Shown: in pieces, positions 40,806-49,111 of the stretch | Layout of the letters: every line of letters begins with the position of its first letter | How positions within the stretch are numbered: position 1 is the first letter of the stretch | Assembly (NCBI RefSeq): GCF_018866325.1 | Contig: NZ_CP076457.1 | Coordinates: forward strand, 3,321,001 to 3,385,000 | Reading direction: 5' to 3' | Length of the DNA stretch: 64,000 nt | DNA from: Streptomyces sp. YPW6 | GTDB taxonomy: Bacteria > Actinomycetota > Actinomycetes > Streptomycetales > Streptomycetaceae | Made by a program: the position numbers and the translations under genes | The notes under the pieces: model-generated | Seen by the model: only the letters and a program-made list of their open reading frames with translations | Told to the model about the DNA's origin: nothing | The model's database searches: none

Positions 40806-40942
40806 TAGACGTGCTAACCAGCCCGTATCCGCAGGTCACGGCCGAGTGGCGCGAGGTCGAGTGGAGCAGAGAGAAGCGCACGCGCTTCGCGACGATGATG
40901 CTCCGCCTCATGGCGGACGACGACGAAGACGAGAAGAGTTAG
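40802..40942 (+). CDS. small hypothetical protein, 46 aa
   Basis: A 46-aa protein (MIDVLTSPYPQVTAEWREVE; MADDDEDEKS end), highly charged and with an acidic tail. GTG at 40802 overlaps the ThyX stop as GTGA and is itself part of a motif copy (GTGATAGACGTGC). Last gene before the integrase promoter. Confidence 0.6.
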   Translation: MIDVLTSPYPQVTAEWREVEWSREKRTRFATMMLRLMADDDEDEKS

Positions 40943-40968
40943 ACACACTTACACAGTTCAGTTAGATT
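40939..40968 (+). promoter_or_regulatory. putative integrase promoter with two operators
   Basis: TTAGAC (40939-40944) and TAGATT (40963-40968) are 18 bp apart. Two motif-like copies on the minus strand overlap them (TGTGTAAGTGTGT at 40943-40955 and CGTGTGTAAATCTA at 40963-40976), opposite to the direction of the integrase, unlike other right-arm copies. This would put integration under repressor control. Confidence 0.5.
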
Positions 40969-41031
40969 TACACACGTTCCCACGGGGGCATCCCAGCACG
41001 GGGTGCCTCCGTCGTGCATTAAGGAGACAGC

Positions 41032-43029
41032 GTGAGTAAGGCCCTTCTGCCTGGTCAGAAGATGCGTAGGCGCTGGCGCGTCGCCCTGTATCGGCGTGTT
41101 AGTACGACGAAACAGGTCGACGGTTTCGGCCTTGATGCGCAGGACAACCTTTGCCGAACATGGCTCAACCTGATGCTGGGCGTCGGCAACTACGTGATCG
41201 TGGACGTCTACACAGACGGCGGCATATCCGGGAAGCTCGCCGAGCGCGAGGATCTGGACCGGATGAACGCGGCCATCGCTGCCGGGAAGATCGACCTCGT
41301 CATCTTCGGCAAGCTGGACCGCATCGGCCGCACGATGAAGAACATCCACCGCTGGGTGTACGACACGACCGACATCGAGGTCGAGGAGGGCCGCAAGGTC
41401 CGCGTCGTCACCGCGGATAGCCGGATCGACTCCGAGTCGGACATGTTCGGGGTGACGCTGGCGCTCCTGGCCTACATGGCGGAGATGGAACACGCCCTGA
41501 TCCTTGAGCGCACGATGAGCGGCCGGATTCAGAAGGTGATGGCCGGCGGCTGGCCGCACGGCGGCATCCCGTACGGCTACATGATCGACCCCGAGACCGG
41601 GGACATCGTGGTCAACCCGCTCGAAGCAGTGGTCATCGAGAAGGCCGTCGAGTTCCTCGTCGATTCCACCGAGTACCTGACCCGTGGCGACGTGGCCAAG
41701 AAGCTGAACGCCCTCGGGTACCGGACCCGCAAGGGTCACCTGTGGGACGGCAGCAACCTCGCCCAGCGCGTGAAGAAGGCGCTGACCGGGTTCGTCGAGT
41801 TCACCTTCGCCGCCGGCACCGAGGACGAGCAGGTTCACATCCTGACGCTCCCCGAGATCATCCCGGCCGATCGCGCCCTGGCCACCATGGAAGCGTTCGC
41901 ACGGTCCGCGAAGACCAAGAGCGCCTCGAACGACTACCCCCTCTCTACACGCCTGATCAGCCTGTGCGGCGCGGGCATGGTCGGCGGCATCGACAACCGC
42001 AGCGGCACCCGTAAGTACCGGTGCCAGAAGGTGCGCGACGGCGAGTACGAGCACGAGTGCCAGTCGCTGTACGCGGACGACGTGGAGGCGGCGGTGATGG
42101 CGGAGGTGTCCAGCCTTGTCGCCGACCGGGACCGGCTGCACGAGCTGATCAAGGAGGCGCTCGGCACGACCCCGGCCCGCCTGGAGTCCTACCGTCGCAG
42201 GCTCGCCGAGATCGACGAGACGATGGAGAAGAAGCGCAAGACCCGGAAGAAGGCCATCGCCCGACTGGTCGCAGCCGTCGAGATCGACGATGACGACGAG
42301 GACGACGACTTCGCCGAGGAGATGCGGCAGGAGATCGCCGAGCTGAAGGAGCGGTACAAGGAGGAGGAGGGCGACTTGCTCCAGGAGCGGGAGCGGGTCG
42401 AGTCCTGGATCGCCGACGTCGAGAGTGAAGAGGAGCGAGCCCTTCAGGTCCTGGCGGCTGCGGACAAGCTGCGCACCAAGATCGGGAAGCTGACCAAGCG
42501 CGAGCAGGCCGACTTGATCGAGATGCTCGACATCCGGGTTCAGGTCGAGGGCACCGCGAAGGTGCACCGCTCGGGGAACTTCGACCCCATCTCGAAGTGG
42601 CACTGGGATACCGGCACGCCGGTGCCGGCCGAGCTGACTGACGAGATGTGGGACAAGGTCTCGTCGATCATCTCGAATACTCAGAAGTGGAAGGACGTGC
42701 GCGGTGCGTTCGAGGTGGTCCTGGAGAAGGTCGCCACGGGGCGGAACTGGGCGGAGTACGGCAAGGACGAGCGCCTTGGCGGCCGGGCCTACGCCACGCT
42801 GATGCGCCGGGTCCGGCACTGGGACGAGAGCGGCGAGTACCGGCAGGCACTGAAGGTCCTGTCCTCGCATCGGTCGGTGTCGGCTGCACCGCAGTTCAGC
42901 TTGCCCCCCATGCGGGTGACGGGCGCGATCGACTCGGGTGCGAGCGGTGTTTCCGCAGGTCAGGGCGTGGGTTCCAAGAACGGAGAGCTTGGTGACGTGG
43001 GCGCACGGAGTTCACCGACTCCTCCGTGA
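41032..43029 (+). CDS. int: large serine recombinase (phage integrase)
   Basis: A 665-aa site-specific integrase. The catalytic domain starts with ALYRRVSTTKQVDGFGLDAQ (Ser24), with DRIGRTMKNIHRW and the EMEHALILERTMSGR helix further on. A recombinase domain (GIPYGYMIDPETGDIVVNP) follows, then a zinc-ribbon region (about residues 311-345) in which only three of the usual four Cys are seen (SLCGAGMVGG, YRCQK, HECQS). A coiled coil lies at about residues 420-470. GTG at 41032 has AAGGAGA upstream. The last codons may be chromosomal sequence (see the attR entry). Confidence 0.93.
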   Translation: MSKALLPGQKMRRRWRVALYRRVSTTKQVDGFGLDAQDNLCRTWLNLMLGVGNYVIVDVYTDGGISGKLAEREDLDRMNAAIAAGKIDLVIFGKLDRIGRTMKNIHRWVYDTTDIEVEEGRKVRVVTADSRIDSESDMFGVTLALLAYMAEMEHALILERTMSGRIQKVMAGGWPHGGIPYGYMIDPETGDIVVNPLEAVVIEKAVEFLVDSTEYLTRGDVAKKLNALGYRTRKGHLWDGSNLAQRVKKALTGFVEFTFAAGTEDEQVHILTLPEIIPADRALATMEAFARSAKTKSASNDYPLSTRLISLCGAGMVGGIDNRSGTRKYRCQKVRDGEYEHECQSLYADDVEAAVMAEVSSLVADRDRLHELIKEALGTTPARLESYRRRLAEIDETMEKKRKTRKKAIARLVAAVEIDDDDEDDDFAEEMRQEIAELKERYKEEEGDLLQERERVESWIADVESEEERALQVLAAADKLRTKIGKLTKREQADLIEMLDIRVQVEGTAKVHRSGNFDPISKWHWDTGTPVPAELTDEMWDKVSSIISNTQKWKDVRGAFEVVLEKVATGRNWAEYGKDERLGGRAYATLMRRVRHWDESGEYRQALKVLSSHRSVSAAPQFSLPPMRVTGAIDSGASGVSAGQGVGSKNGELGDVGARSSPTPP

Positions 43030-43030
43030 T
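42996..43030. other. probable attR junction region (prophage right end)
   Basis: A host-like frame (acetyl-CoA synthetase end) becomes open only after a stop at 42993, inside the integrase gene end. The crossover therefore lies at about 42996-43010 or a little further on, and the integrase stop codon (43027-43029) is probably chromosomal. The partner attL is outside the window, so the core cannot be fixed. Confidence 0.6.
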
Positions 43031-43079
43031 GGACCTGATCACCACGCAGCTGCCGTCCTCCTCGTCCGACGAGGACTGA
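42996..43079 (+). pseudogene. acs: acetyl-CoA synthetase 3' remnant cut off by the prophage
   Basis: In the frame ending with TGA at 43077 the sequence reads FTDSSVMDLITTQLPSSSSD plus ED, with no start codon or ribosome site of its own. It closely resembles the end of streptomycete acetyl-CoA synthetase (a TDSSVMDLI-type motif followed by an LPS-rich tail), from memory. Core genes that sit next to acs in Streptomyces (nhaA, crp, wblA) follow. The gene is on the plus strand and its main part would lie left of the prophage. A strong terminator follows at 43185. Confidence 0.65.
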
Positions 43080-43184
43080 CGGCACGGAATCACCGCGCGA
43101 GCGCACCACCACGCGAACGCGCCAGCGCACAAACGCACCACTGTACGAACAGGGCCGTGCACGTACGGCCACATGAGTGCAGCT

Positions 43185-43221
43185 CCGACGGGCACCCGGC
43201 GACGCGCCGGGTGCCCGTCGG
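43185..43221 (+). terminator. strong terminator hairpin after acs remnant
   Basis: Perfect 17-bp stem (CCGACGGGCACCCGGCG / CGCCGGGTGCCCGTCGG, loop ACG). It lies 106 bp after the acs-like stop and 165 bp before nhaA. The rest of 43080-43385 has no gene; TAGAGT at 43270-43275 may be the nhaA -10 box, without a clear -35. Confidence 0.75.
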
Positions 43222-43385
43222 CATGAAGATGACGATCACCTAGTACGACTTTGCTCGGTAGGCCCCCGGTAGAGTAGGCGATTCATCGACAACTCCAGAG
43301 AACATCTCCACAGGGGCGCCGGGAAGTCTGGTCGGCACGCTGCCCAGTCGTACCCACACGCCGCTCCGACCTGGAGGACTCCCTC

Positions 43386-44798
43386 GTGGCCCAGCCCACC
43401 CCGCCCACTCCCACACCGCCTCAGCGTCCGCTGCTCGGCAGGCTCTCGCTCCCGGAGCGCAACTACGTCGCGGAGGCCCTCCGGACCGAGACGGTCGGCG
43501 GGATGCTGCTGCTGGTCGCGGCCGTCGCCGCCCTCGTATGGGCCAACGCCTTCGGCGGCTCCTACGACGCCGTCAGCGACTTCCACTTCGGCCCCGGCTT
43601 CCTCGGCCTGGACCTCTCGGTGGCGCACTGGGCGGCGGACGGGCTGCTCGCCGTCTTCTTCTTCGTCGCCGGTGTCGAGCTGAAGCGCGAACTGGTCGCG
43701 GGCGAACTCCGCGACCCGAAGGCCGCGGCCCTCCCGGTGGTCGCCGCTCTGTGCGGAATGGCCGTACCCGCCCTCGTCTACGCCGTCACCACGCTCGCCG
43801 GGGGCGGCTCGATGGACGGCTGGGCGGTCCCGACCGCCACCGACATCGCCTTCGCCCTCGCCGTCCTCGCGGTGATCGGCACCTCCCTGCCGTCCGCGCT
43901 GCGCGCCTTCCTGCTCACCCTCGCCGTCGTCGACGACCTCTTCGCGATCCTGATCATCGCGGTGTTCTTCACCTCGGACCTGAACTTCCTGGCGCTCGGC
44001 GGGGCCGTGCTCGGCCTGGCCGTCTTCTACCTCCTCCTCCGCTTCGAGGTCCGGGGCTGGTACGTCTACATCCCGCTCGCCCTGGTGATCTGGGGCCTGA
44101 TGTACAACAGCGGCATCCACGCCACCATCGCCGGCGTCGCCATGGGCCTGATGCTGCGCTGCAGCCGCCGCGAGGGCGAGAAGCACTCCCCCGGCGAGCA
44201 CATCGAGCACCTGGTCCGCCCGCTGTCGGCCGGGATCGCCGTTCCGCTGTTCGCCCTGTTCTCGGCCGGGGTCGCGCTGAACGGCGAGGCGCTGGCGGGC
44301 GTCTTCACCCGGCCCGAGACGCTCGGTGTCGTCCTCGGCCTCGTCGTCGGCAAGACCGTGGGCATCTTCGGCGGCACGTATCTGGCCGCCCGCTTCACCA
44401 AGGCCGAGCTGAACAAGGACCTGGCCTGGGCCGACGTGCTGGCCCTCGCCTCCCTCGCCGGCATCGGGTTCACCGTCTCCCTGCTCATCGGCGAGCTCGC
44501 CTTCGAGGGCGACACGGAGATGGTGAACGAGATCAAGGCCGCCGTGCTGCTCGGTTCGCTGATCGCCGCCCTGCTCGCCTGTGTGCTGCTCAAGATGCGG
44601 GTACGCAAGTACAAGGAGCTTCTGGACGCCGAGGAGCTGGACGAGGACGAATCCGGGGTACCGGACATCTACGAGCAGGATGATCCGCAGTATCACCTGC
44701 GCATGGCCGCCATTCTCGAGCGCAAGGCGGCCGAACACCGCCGGCTCGCCGAAGAGCGGGCGGGGGCAGCGAGCGACAAGCCGAACAGTCCGGCATGA
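43386..44798 (+). CDS. nhaA: Na+/H+ antiporter NhaA
   Basis: A 470-aa inner-membrane antiporter exchanging Na+ for H+ in pH and salt homeostasis. Hallmarks: DGLLAVFFFVAGVELKREL, WAVPTATDIAFALAVLAVI and the twin aspartates in LAVVDDLFAILIIAVFF. About 11-12 membrane spans are visible, with a charged C-terminal tail. GTG start at 43386 with GGAGG upstream. It heads the core chromosome right of the prophage. Confidence 0.93.
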   Translation: MAQPTPPTPTPPQRPLLGRLSLPERNYVAEALRTETVGGMLLLVAAVAALVWANAFGGSYDAVSDFHFGPGFLGLDLSVAHWAADGLLAVFFFVAGVELKRELVAGELRDPKAAALPVVAALCGMAVPALVYAVTTLAGGGSMDGWAVPTATDIAFALAVLAVIGTSLPSALRAFLLTLAVVDDLFAILIIAVFFTSDLNFLALGGAVLGLAVFYLLLRFEVRGWYVYIPLALVIWGLMYNSGIHATIAGVAMGLMLRCSRREGEKHSPGEHIEHLVRPLSAGIAVPLFALFSAGVALNGEALAGVFTRPETLGVVLGLVVGKTVGIFGGTYLAARFTKAELNKDLAWADVLALASLAGIGFTVSLLIGELAFEGDTEMVNEIKAAVLLGSLIAALLACVLLKMRVRKYKELLDAEELDEDESGVPDIYEQDDPQYHLRMAAILERKAAEHRRLAEERAGAASDKPNSPA

Positions 44799-44838
44799 TC
44801 TGACATCGGATGTGTCAAGGACGGAGAGGAAGTCAGGG

Positions 44839-45378
44839 ATGAGCGACCCCGGCAACTACGCGGGCAGCACGGACCGCAGCATCGGGCAGCTGGTCGCCTC
44901 GGCGACGGCCGAGATGTCCGCGCTGGTGCACGACGAGATCGCCCTGGCCAAGGCAGAGGTGCGGCAGGACGTCAAGCGCGGGGCGATCGGCAGCATCGCG
45001 TTCGTCGCCGCCGGCGTGTTCGCGCTCTTCTCGATTCCGGTGCTGAGCTTCGCCGCGGCGTACGGTATCCACAACCTGGGCCTCGGGCTCGCCTGGTCGT
45101 TCCTGATCGTGGGCGGGGCGTTCATCGCGCTGGGCCTGCTCCTGGCGTTCCTGGGCGTCCGGAAGTTCAAGAAGGTCAAGCCGCCGGAGAAGTCCATCGC
45201 CTCCGCCAAGCAGACCGCCGCCGTCCTGCAGAAGGCCAAGCCGCATCCGCGCCCGTCGATCGAGGCCGCCGCGATCATCGAGCGCTCCGCCGCCTCCGGC
45301 AGTTCACTGGTGAAGAAGGACGCGGGCAGCGGCTCGGGGCGGGACGAGGCCGCCGCTGTGGCACGCTCGTCCACATGA
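44839..45378 (+). CDS. phage-holin-family (DUF1469) membrane protein
   Basis: A 179-aa host protein with two membrane spans (IGSIAFVAAGVFALFSIPVL and WSFLIVGGAFIALGLLLAFL), an amphipathic N-terminus (QLVASATAEMSALVHDEIAL) and a basic Lys-rich tail. The family name comes from holin superfamily III, but these are chromosomal envelope proteins of unknown role. ATG at 44839 with GGAGAGGA upstream. Its stop overlaps the next gene (ATGA). Confidence 0.85.
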   Translation: MSDPGNYAGSTDRSIGQLVASATAEMSALVHDEIALAKAEVRQDVKRGAIGSIAFVAAGVFALFSIPVLSFAAAYGIHNLGLGLAWSFLIVGGAFIALGLLLAFLGVRKFKKVKPPEKSIASAKQTAAVLQKAKPHPRPSIEAAAIIERSAASGSSLVKKDAGSGSGRDEAAAVARSST

Positions 45379-46403
45379 CCGCTCCCGATTCCAGCGCACT
45401 CGGCCCGACGGGCCCGGACCGGACCGCTCCGGGTACCCCGTCCGACCCGGCCGCACCGGCACCGGCCCCCGCGGGCCGGGCCGCGGCCGGGGGGCCGGTG
45501 CGGCTCGACGGCCCCTGGACCCACCGCGACGTGGCGGCCAACGGTGCGCGCTTCCACATCGCCGAGCTGGGTGAGGGGCCGCTGGTGCTCCTGCTGCACG
45601 GCTTTCCGCAGTTCTGGTGGACCTGGCGCCACCAGATGGCCGCGCTCGCCGACGCGGGCTTCCGGGCGGTCGCGATGGACCTGCGCGGGGTGGGCGGCAG
45701 CGACCGCACGCCGCGGGGTTACGATCCCGCCAACCTCGCCCTCGACGTCACCGGTGTGATCCGCTCCCTCGGCGAGCCCGACGCGGCCCTGGTCGGCCAC
45801 GACCTCGGCGGTTACCTCGCCTGGACGGCCGCCGTGATGCGGCCCAAGCTGGTCCGTCGGCTCGTCGTCTCCTCGATGCCGCACCCGCGCCGCTGGCGCT
45901 CCTCGATGCTGTCCGACTTCGCCCAGTCGCGGGCCGGATCGTACGTCTGGGGCTTCCAGCGCCCGTGGCTGCCGGAGCGTCAGCTCGTCGCGGACGACGC
46001 CGCCCTGGTGGGGAACCTCATCCAGGACTGGGCGGGTCCCCGCACCCCGGAGTTCCCCGACGAGGAGACCCTGGACGTCTACCGGCGGGCCATGTGCATT
46101 CCCTCGACCGCGCATTGCTCGATCGAGCCGTACCGCTGGATGGTGCGGTCGATGGCGCGTCCGGACGGTATCCAGTTCAACCGGCGGATGAAGCGCCCGG
46201 TCCGGGTGCCCACGCTGCACCTGCACGGGTCGCTCGATCCGGCGGTCCGCACGCGCAGTTCGGCCGGGTCCGGCCAGTACGTCGAGGCGCCCTACCGGTG
46301 GCGACTTTTCGACGGTGTCGGGCACTTCCCGCACGAGGAGGACCCGATCGGCTTCTCCACCGAACTCATCAACTGGCTCAAGGATCCCGAGCCGGACCGG
46401 TAG
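45375..46403 (+). CDS. alpha/beta hydrolase (epoxide-hydrolase-like)
   Basis: A 342-aa hydrolase: oxyanion HGFPQFWWTWRHQM, nucleophile elbow GHDLGGYLAW (Asp in place of Ser, as in epoxide hydrolases), acidic residue in LHGSLDPAV and catalytic His in VGHFPHEE. The first 50 residues are Pro/Ala-rich and disordered. ATG overlaps the holin-family gene stop, so the two are co-translated. Confidence 0.88.
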   Translation: MTAPDSSALGPTGPDRTAPGTPSDPAAPAPAPAGRAAAGGPVRLDGPWTHRDVAANGARFHIAELGEGPLVLLLHGFPQFWWTWRHQMAALADAGFRAVAMDLRGVGGSDRTPRGYDPANLALDVTGVIRSLGEPDAALVGHDLGGYLAWTAAVMRPKLVRRLVVSSMPHPRRWRSSMLSDFAQSRAGSYVWGFQRPWLPERQLVADDAALVGNLIQDWAGPRTPEFPDEETLDVYRRAMCIPSTAHCSIEPYRWMVRSMARPDGIQFNRRMKRPVRVPTLHLHGSLDPAVRTRSSAGSGQYVEAPYRWRLFDGVGHFPHEEDPIGFSTELINWLKDPEPDR

Positions 46404-46518
46404 TACCCGGCCCCTCCCGGGCACAGGTGTCCGACGAACAGCCACTTGCCTGCCGCATAGGCCAATTGGCTGACTCGCGCACGATTACCGACCTTGGGTC
46501 ACGGGCAGACGTCGGGGT

Positions 46519-46722
46519 ATGGGCTGGACGCACGACTTCACTGACGAAGCACGCAACCGCCGCTCCGCCGCCTCAGCCGGTGTGAGCACTCACGAGGGGA
46601 GCGGCCCCCGGGGCCGGGTGCACCACGTGCATGACCTTCGCCGTTCCCGTCTCGGGATTTCCCGCATCCTCCGCCGCCGGGCCCGCTGGGTCTCGGCACG
46701 GCTCCGCCACCCCCGTAACTGA
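46519..46722 (+). CDS. doubtful small ORF, 67 aa
   Basis: An open frame starting MGWTHDFTDEARNRRSAASA with no good ribosome site and an Arg-rich second half that looks like GC-bias reading. It is the only gene candidate in the 477-bp gap 46404-46880. A palindrome GCCAATTGGC lies at 46461-46470. Kept only as a possibility. Confidence 0.25.
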   Translation: MGWTHDFTDEARNRRSAASAGVSTHEGSGPRGRVHHVHDLRRSRLGISRILRRRARWVSARLRHPRN

Positions 46723-46761
46723 CCCCGCCTCCGCCTCCAGGATCGTCCCGCGGCCTGAAGA

Positions 46762-46807
46762 GCTCCCCGGGGCCACGAGCGCGCCCTGAGGGTGCAGCCC
46801 GGGGAGC
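46762..46807. terminator. hairpin between convergent hydrolase and protease genes
   Basis: GCTCCCCGGG (46762-46771) pairs with CCCGGGGAGC (46798-46807), with a smaller CCCTGAGGG hairpin in the loop. It sits where two converging transcripts would end. Confidence 0.55.
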
Positions 46808-46880
46808 CGCCTCAGGAGGGCCTGACGCGACCGGGCCGCCTCCGAGGGGGCCCCTGGAGTCGACACGGCCCCGACAGGCC

Positions 46881-48086
46881 TTAGAGGGCGCACCCCTGAC
46901 TGTCGACCTGCTGGTTGGCGGTGCGGCCGATCTCGATGTCCTCGCGGATCTCGTCCGCCGTCAGCGCGTAGCCGGTGTCCGGGTCGTCGAGCGACTTGGC
47001 GAACACCACTCCGTACACCTTTCCGTCCGGAGTGAGCAGCGGGCCGCCCGAGTTGCCCTGGCGCACCGTCGCGAAGAGCGAGTACACGTCGCGGCGCACC
47101 GTGCCCCGGTGGTAGATGTCCGGGCCGTCGGCGTTGATCCGGGCGCGGACGCGGGCCGAGCGCACGTCGTACGCGCCGTTCTCGGGGAAGCCCGCGACGA
47201 TCGCGCTGTCGCCGGTCTCCGCGTCGTCGTCCGGGGCGGTGAACTGCAGCGGCCTGGCCCGCAGGTCGGGGACGTCCAGGACGGCGATGTCGCGCTGCCA
47301 GTCGTAGAGGACGACCGTCGCGTCGTACAGCCGGCCCTCGCCGCCGATCTGGACGGTGGGCTCGTCCACGCCGCCGACCACGTGGGCGTTGGTCATCACC
47401 CGGCGCTCGGAGAAGACGAAGCCGGTCCCTTCGAGGACCTTGCCGCAGCTCGGGGCCGTCCCCACGACCTTCACGATCGACTTCTTGGCGCGGGCGGCCA
47501 CCGGGCTGCCCACGAGGGCCGGGTCCGGGGCCTTCACCTCGGTGATCGGCTCGTTGGCGAACGGGCTGAAGACCTGGGGGAAGCCGTTCTGCGCGAGGAC
47601 GGACGAGAAGTCCTGGAACCAGCTGGGCGCCTGCTCCGGCATCACCCGGTCGACCCCGAGCAGCACCGAGGAGGTGCGGACCTCCTTGCCGAGGGTCGGC
47701 AGCGAGGTGCCCGCCAGGAGCAGGCCGATCATCCAGGCCACCAGGAGCATGGCCACCACGTTGACCAGCGCGCCGCCGGTGGCGTCCAGGGCGCGGGCGG
47801 GCGACCACGTGATGTACCGGCGGAGTCTGTTGCCCAGGTGGGTGGTGAAGGCCTGACCGATCGAGGCGCAGATGATCACGACGACGACCGCGCCGATGGC
47901 GACCGCCGTGGAGACCTCGGCGTCCTCGGTCACCCGGTCCCAGATGACCGGCAGCAGGTAGACGGCGACGAGGCCGCCCCCGAGGAAGCCGATCACCGAC
48001 AGGATGCCGACGACGAAACCCTGTCGGTAGCCGATGACCGCGAACCACACGGCAGCCACCAGCAGCAGGATGTCCAGCACGTTCAC
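46881..48086 (-). CDS. MarP-type membrane serine protease (CvpA + trypsin-like domains)
   Basis: A 401-aa protein: an N-terminal CvpA/colicin V-production-like part with four membrane spans (VLDILLLVAAVWFAVIGYRQ; GILSVIGFLGGGLVAVYLLP; and two more up to about residue 140), then a periplasm-facing chymotrypsin-fold protease with catalytic His (MTNAHVVGG), Asp (RDIAVLDV) and Ser (RQGNSGGPLL). This matches MarP, the acid-stress protease of actinobacteria. Start GTG at 48086. Confidence 0.9.
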   Translation of the reverse strand: MNVLDILLLVAAVWFAVIGYRQGFVVGILSVIGFLGGGLVAVYLLPVIWDRVTEDAEVSTAVAIGAVVVVIICASIGQAFTTHLGNRLRRYITWSPARALDATGGALVNVVAMLLVAWMIGLLLAGTSLPTLGKEVRTSSVLLGVDRVMPEQAPSWFQDFSSVLAQNGFPQVFSPFANEPITEVKAPDPALVGSPVAARAKKSIVKVVGTAPSCGKVLEGTGFVFSERRVMTNAHVVGGVDEPTVQIGGEGRLYDATVVLYDWQRDIAVLDVPDLRARPLQFTAPDDDAETGDSAIVAGFPENGAYDVRSARVRARINADGPDIYHRGTVRRDVYSLFATVRQGNSGGPLLTPDGKVYGVVFAKSLDDPDTGYALTADEIREDIEIGRTANQQVDSQGCAL

Positions 48087-48177
48087 CGTCTGTAGCCTCG
48101 CAGTTTCGTCACCTGGCCCGTCGGTGGTGACGGGGTCCGGGCCAGGCCCGGAACAGCGCAGCAGGACAGCCAGCGTG

Positions 48178-48939
48178 TCATGAGCGCCAGTCGAGCGGCA
48201 CCTGTCTGGTCCTGTCCCAGGGGCGTTCCCATCCCGCGTAGTGGACGATCCGGTCGATCACTCCGGCCGTGAAACCCCAGACCAGGGCCGATTCGACCAG
48301 GAATGCCGGGCCGCTGTGTCCGCTCGGATGGACGGCCGTCGCCCGGTTCGCGGGATCCGTGAGATCCGCCACGGGGACCGTGAAGACCCGGGCCGTCTCG
48401 GCCGGGTCGACCGCCCCGACCGGGCTGGGCGCCCGCCACCAGCCGAGCACGGGCGTCACGACGAAGCTGCTGACCGGGATGTAGAGCCGGGGGAGCACGC
48501 CGAAGAGCTGGACGCCCCGGGGGTCGAGCCCGGTCTCCTCCTCGGCCTCGCGCAGCGCCGCCCGCAGGGGCCCGGTGGTGGCCTGGTCGCCGTCCTCGGG
48601 ATCCAGCGCGCCCCCGGGGAAGGACGGCTGCCCGGCGTGGGAGCGCAGGGTCCCGGCCCGCTCCATGAGCAGCAGCTCGGGCCCGCGCTCCCCCTCACCG
48701 AACAGGATCAGGACGGCGGACTGCCGGCCCGACCCGTTCTCGGGCGGCAGAAAGCGGCTGAGCTGCTGCGGCCGGACGCTGCGCGCGGCGCCGGCAACGG
48801 GGTCGAGCCAGGCGGGCAGGCCGTCGGTGGTGACGTCGACGGCCATGCCGGGAACACGGCTGACGGGACCGCGGCCCGGCGGCCTGTCGGCGGGACCCTT
48901 CCCGGTCGGCGCCGTGCTGTGTGTATGCGTGTGCGTCAT
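48178..48939 (-). CDS. Nudix hydrolase, CoA pyrophosphatase-like
   Basis: A 253-aa Nudix protein. The Nudix box is visible as FPGGALDPEDGDQATTGPLR, then AALREAEEETGLDPRG; the LLLMERAGTLRSHAGQPSFP lead-in is typical of NudL-type CoA pyrophosphatases. Start chosen at ATG 48939 (MTHTHTHS); longer starts to 49080 lack support. The gap 48940-49111 holds no gene. Confidence 0.82.
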   Translation of the reverse strand: MTHTHTHSTAPTGKGPADRPPGRGPVSRVPGMAVDVTTDGLPAWLDPVAGAARSVRPQQLSRFLPPENGSGRQSAVLILFGEGERGPELLLMERAGTLRSHAGQPSFPGGALDPEDGDQATTGPLRAALREAEEETGLDPRGVQLFGVLPRLYIPVSSFVVTPVLGWWRAPSPVGAVDPAETARVFTVPVADLTDPANRATAVHPSGHSGPAFLVESALVWGFTAGVIDRIVHYAGWERPWDRTRQVPLDWRS

Positions 48940-49111
48940 AGGCACCCCCGTCGATTCACAACGCGCGTCGTCGGCCATTTCGTTCCGGACGCCTCCGTCC
49001 TGGGGAGGGATTCCGCCCTGCGGGTGAACCTGGGCAACGGATCCGTCCCGGGACGGATCTGCTCCCGGGGCGCTGTTCAACCGCTCCCGGGGCGATCCGT
49101 GCCGAGACTCC

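Larger units (their letters stand above)
30110..40976 (+). promoter_or_regulatory. dispersed asymmetric 15-16 bp motif, right-arm copies (stoperator-like)
   Basis: Plus-strand copies at 30110-30124, 30313-30327, 31520-31534, 31590-31604, 31998-32012, 32082-32096, 32578-32593, 33486-33501, 34961-34976, 34977-34991, 36680-36694, 38241-38255, 38695-38709, 39965-39979 and 40802-40814. Minus-strand copies at 40943-40955 and 40963-40976 lie in the integrase promoter. Two subtypes recur: GTGTGATAGAGTGAC and GTGTG(A/T)(T/A)AGTCGTGCA. Many contain the stop codon of the preceding gene (TGA followed by TAG) and some supply the next start codon. The span is first to last copy, not a continuous element. 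Confidence 0.75.

Noticed and set aside
31520..40814. Repeated motif as a CRISPR array
   Set aside because: Spacing is irregular, with whole genes between copies, and there are no cas genes.
1710..40976. Dispersed motif as a vegetative promoter set
   Set aside because: TAGAGT in one subtype looks like a -10, but other subtypes lose it, no -35 recurs, and copies often lie inside or across gene ends. Not fully excluded.
44839..45378. Holin-family gene as part of the prophage
   Set aside because: It lies beyond attR, is coupled to a chromosomal hydrolase, and the family is common in streptomycete core genomes.
46573..48048. 491-aa minus-strand ORF over the protease gene
   Set aside because: Out of frame with the clear MarP protein and full of Arg/Gly/Pro runs; GC-bias shadow.
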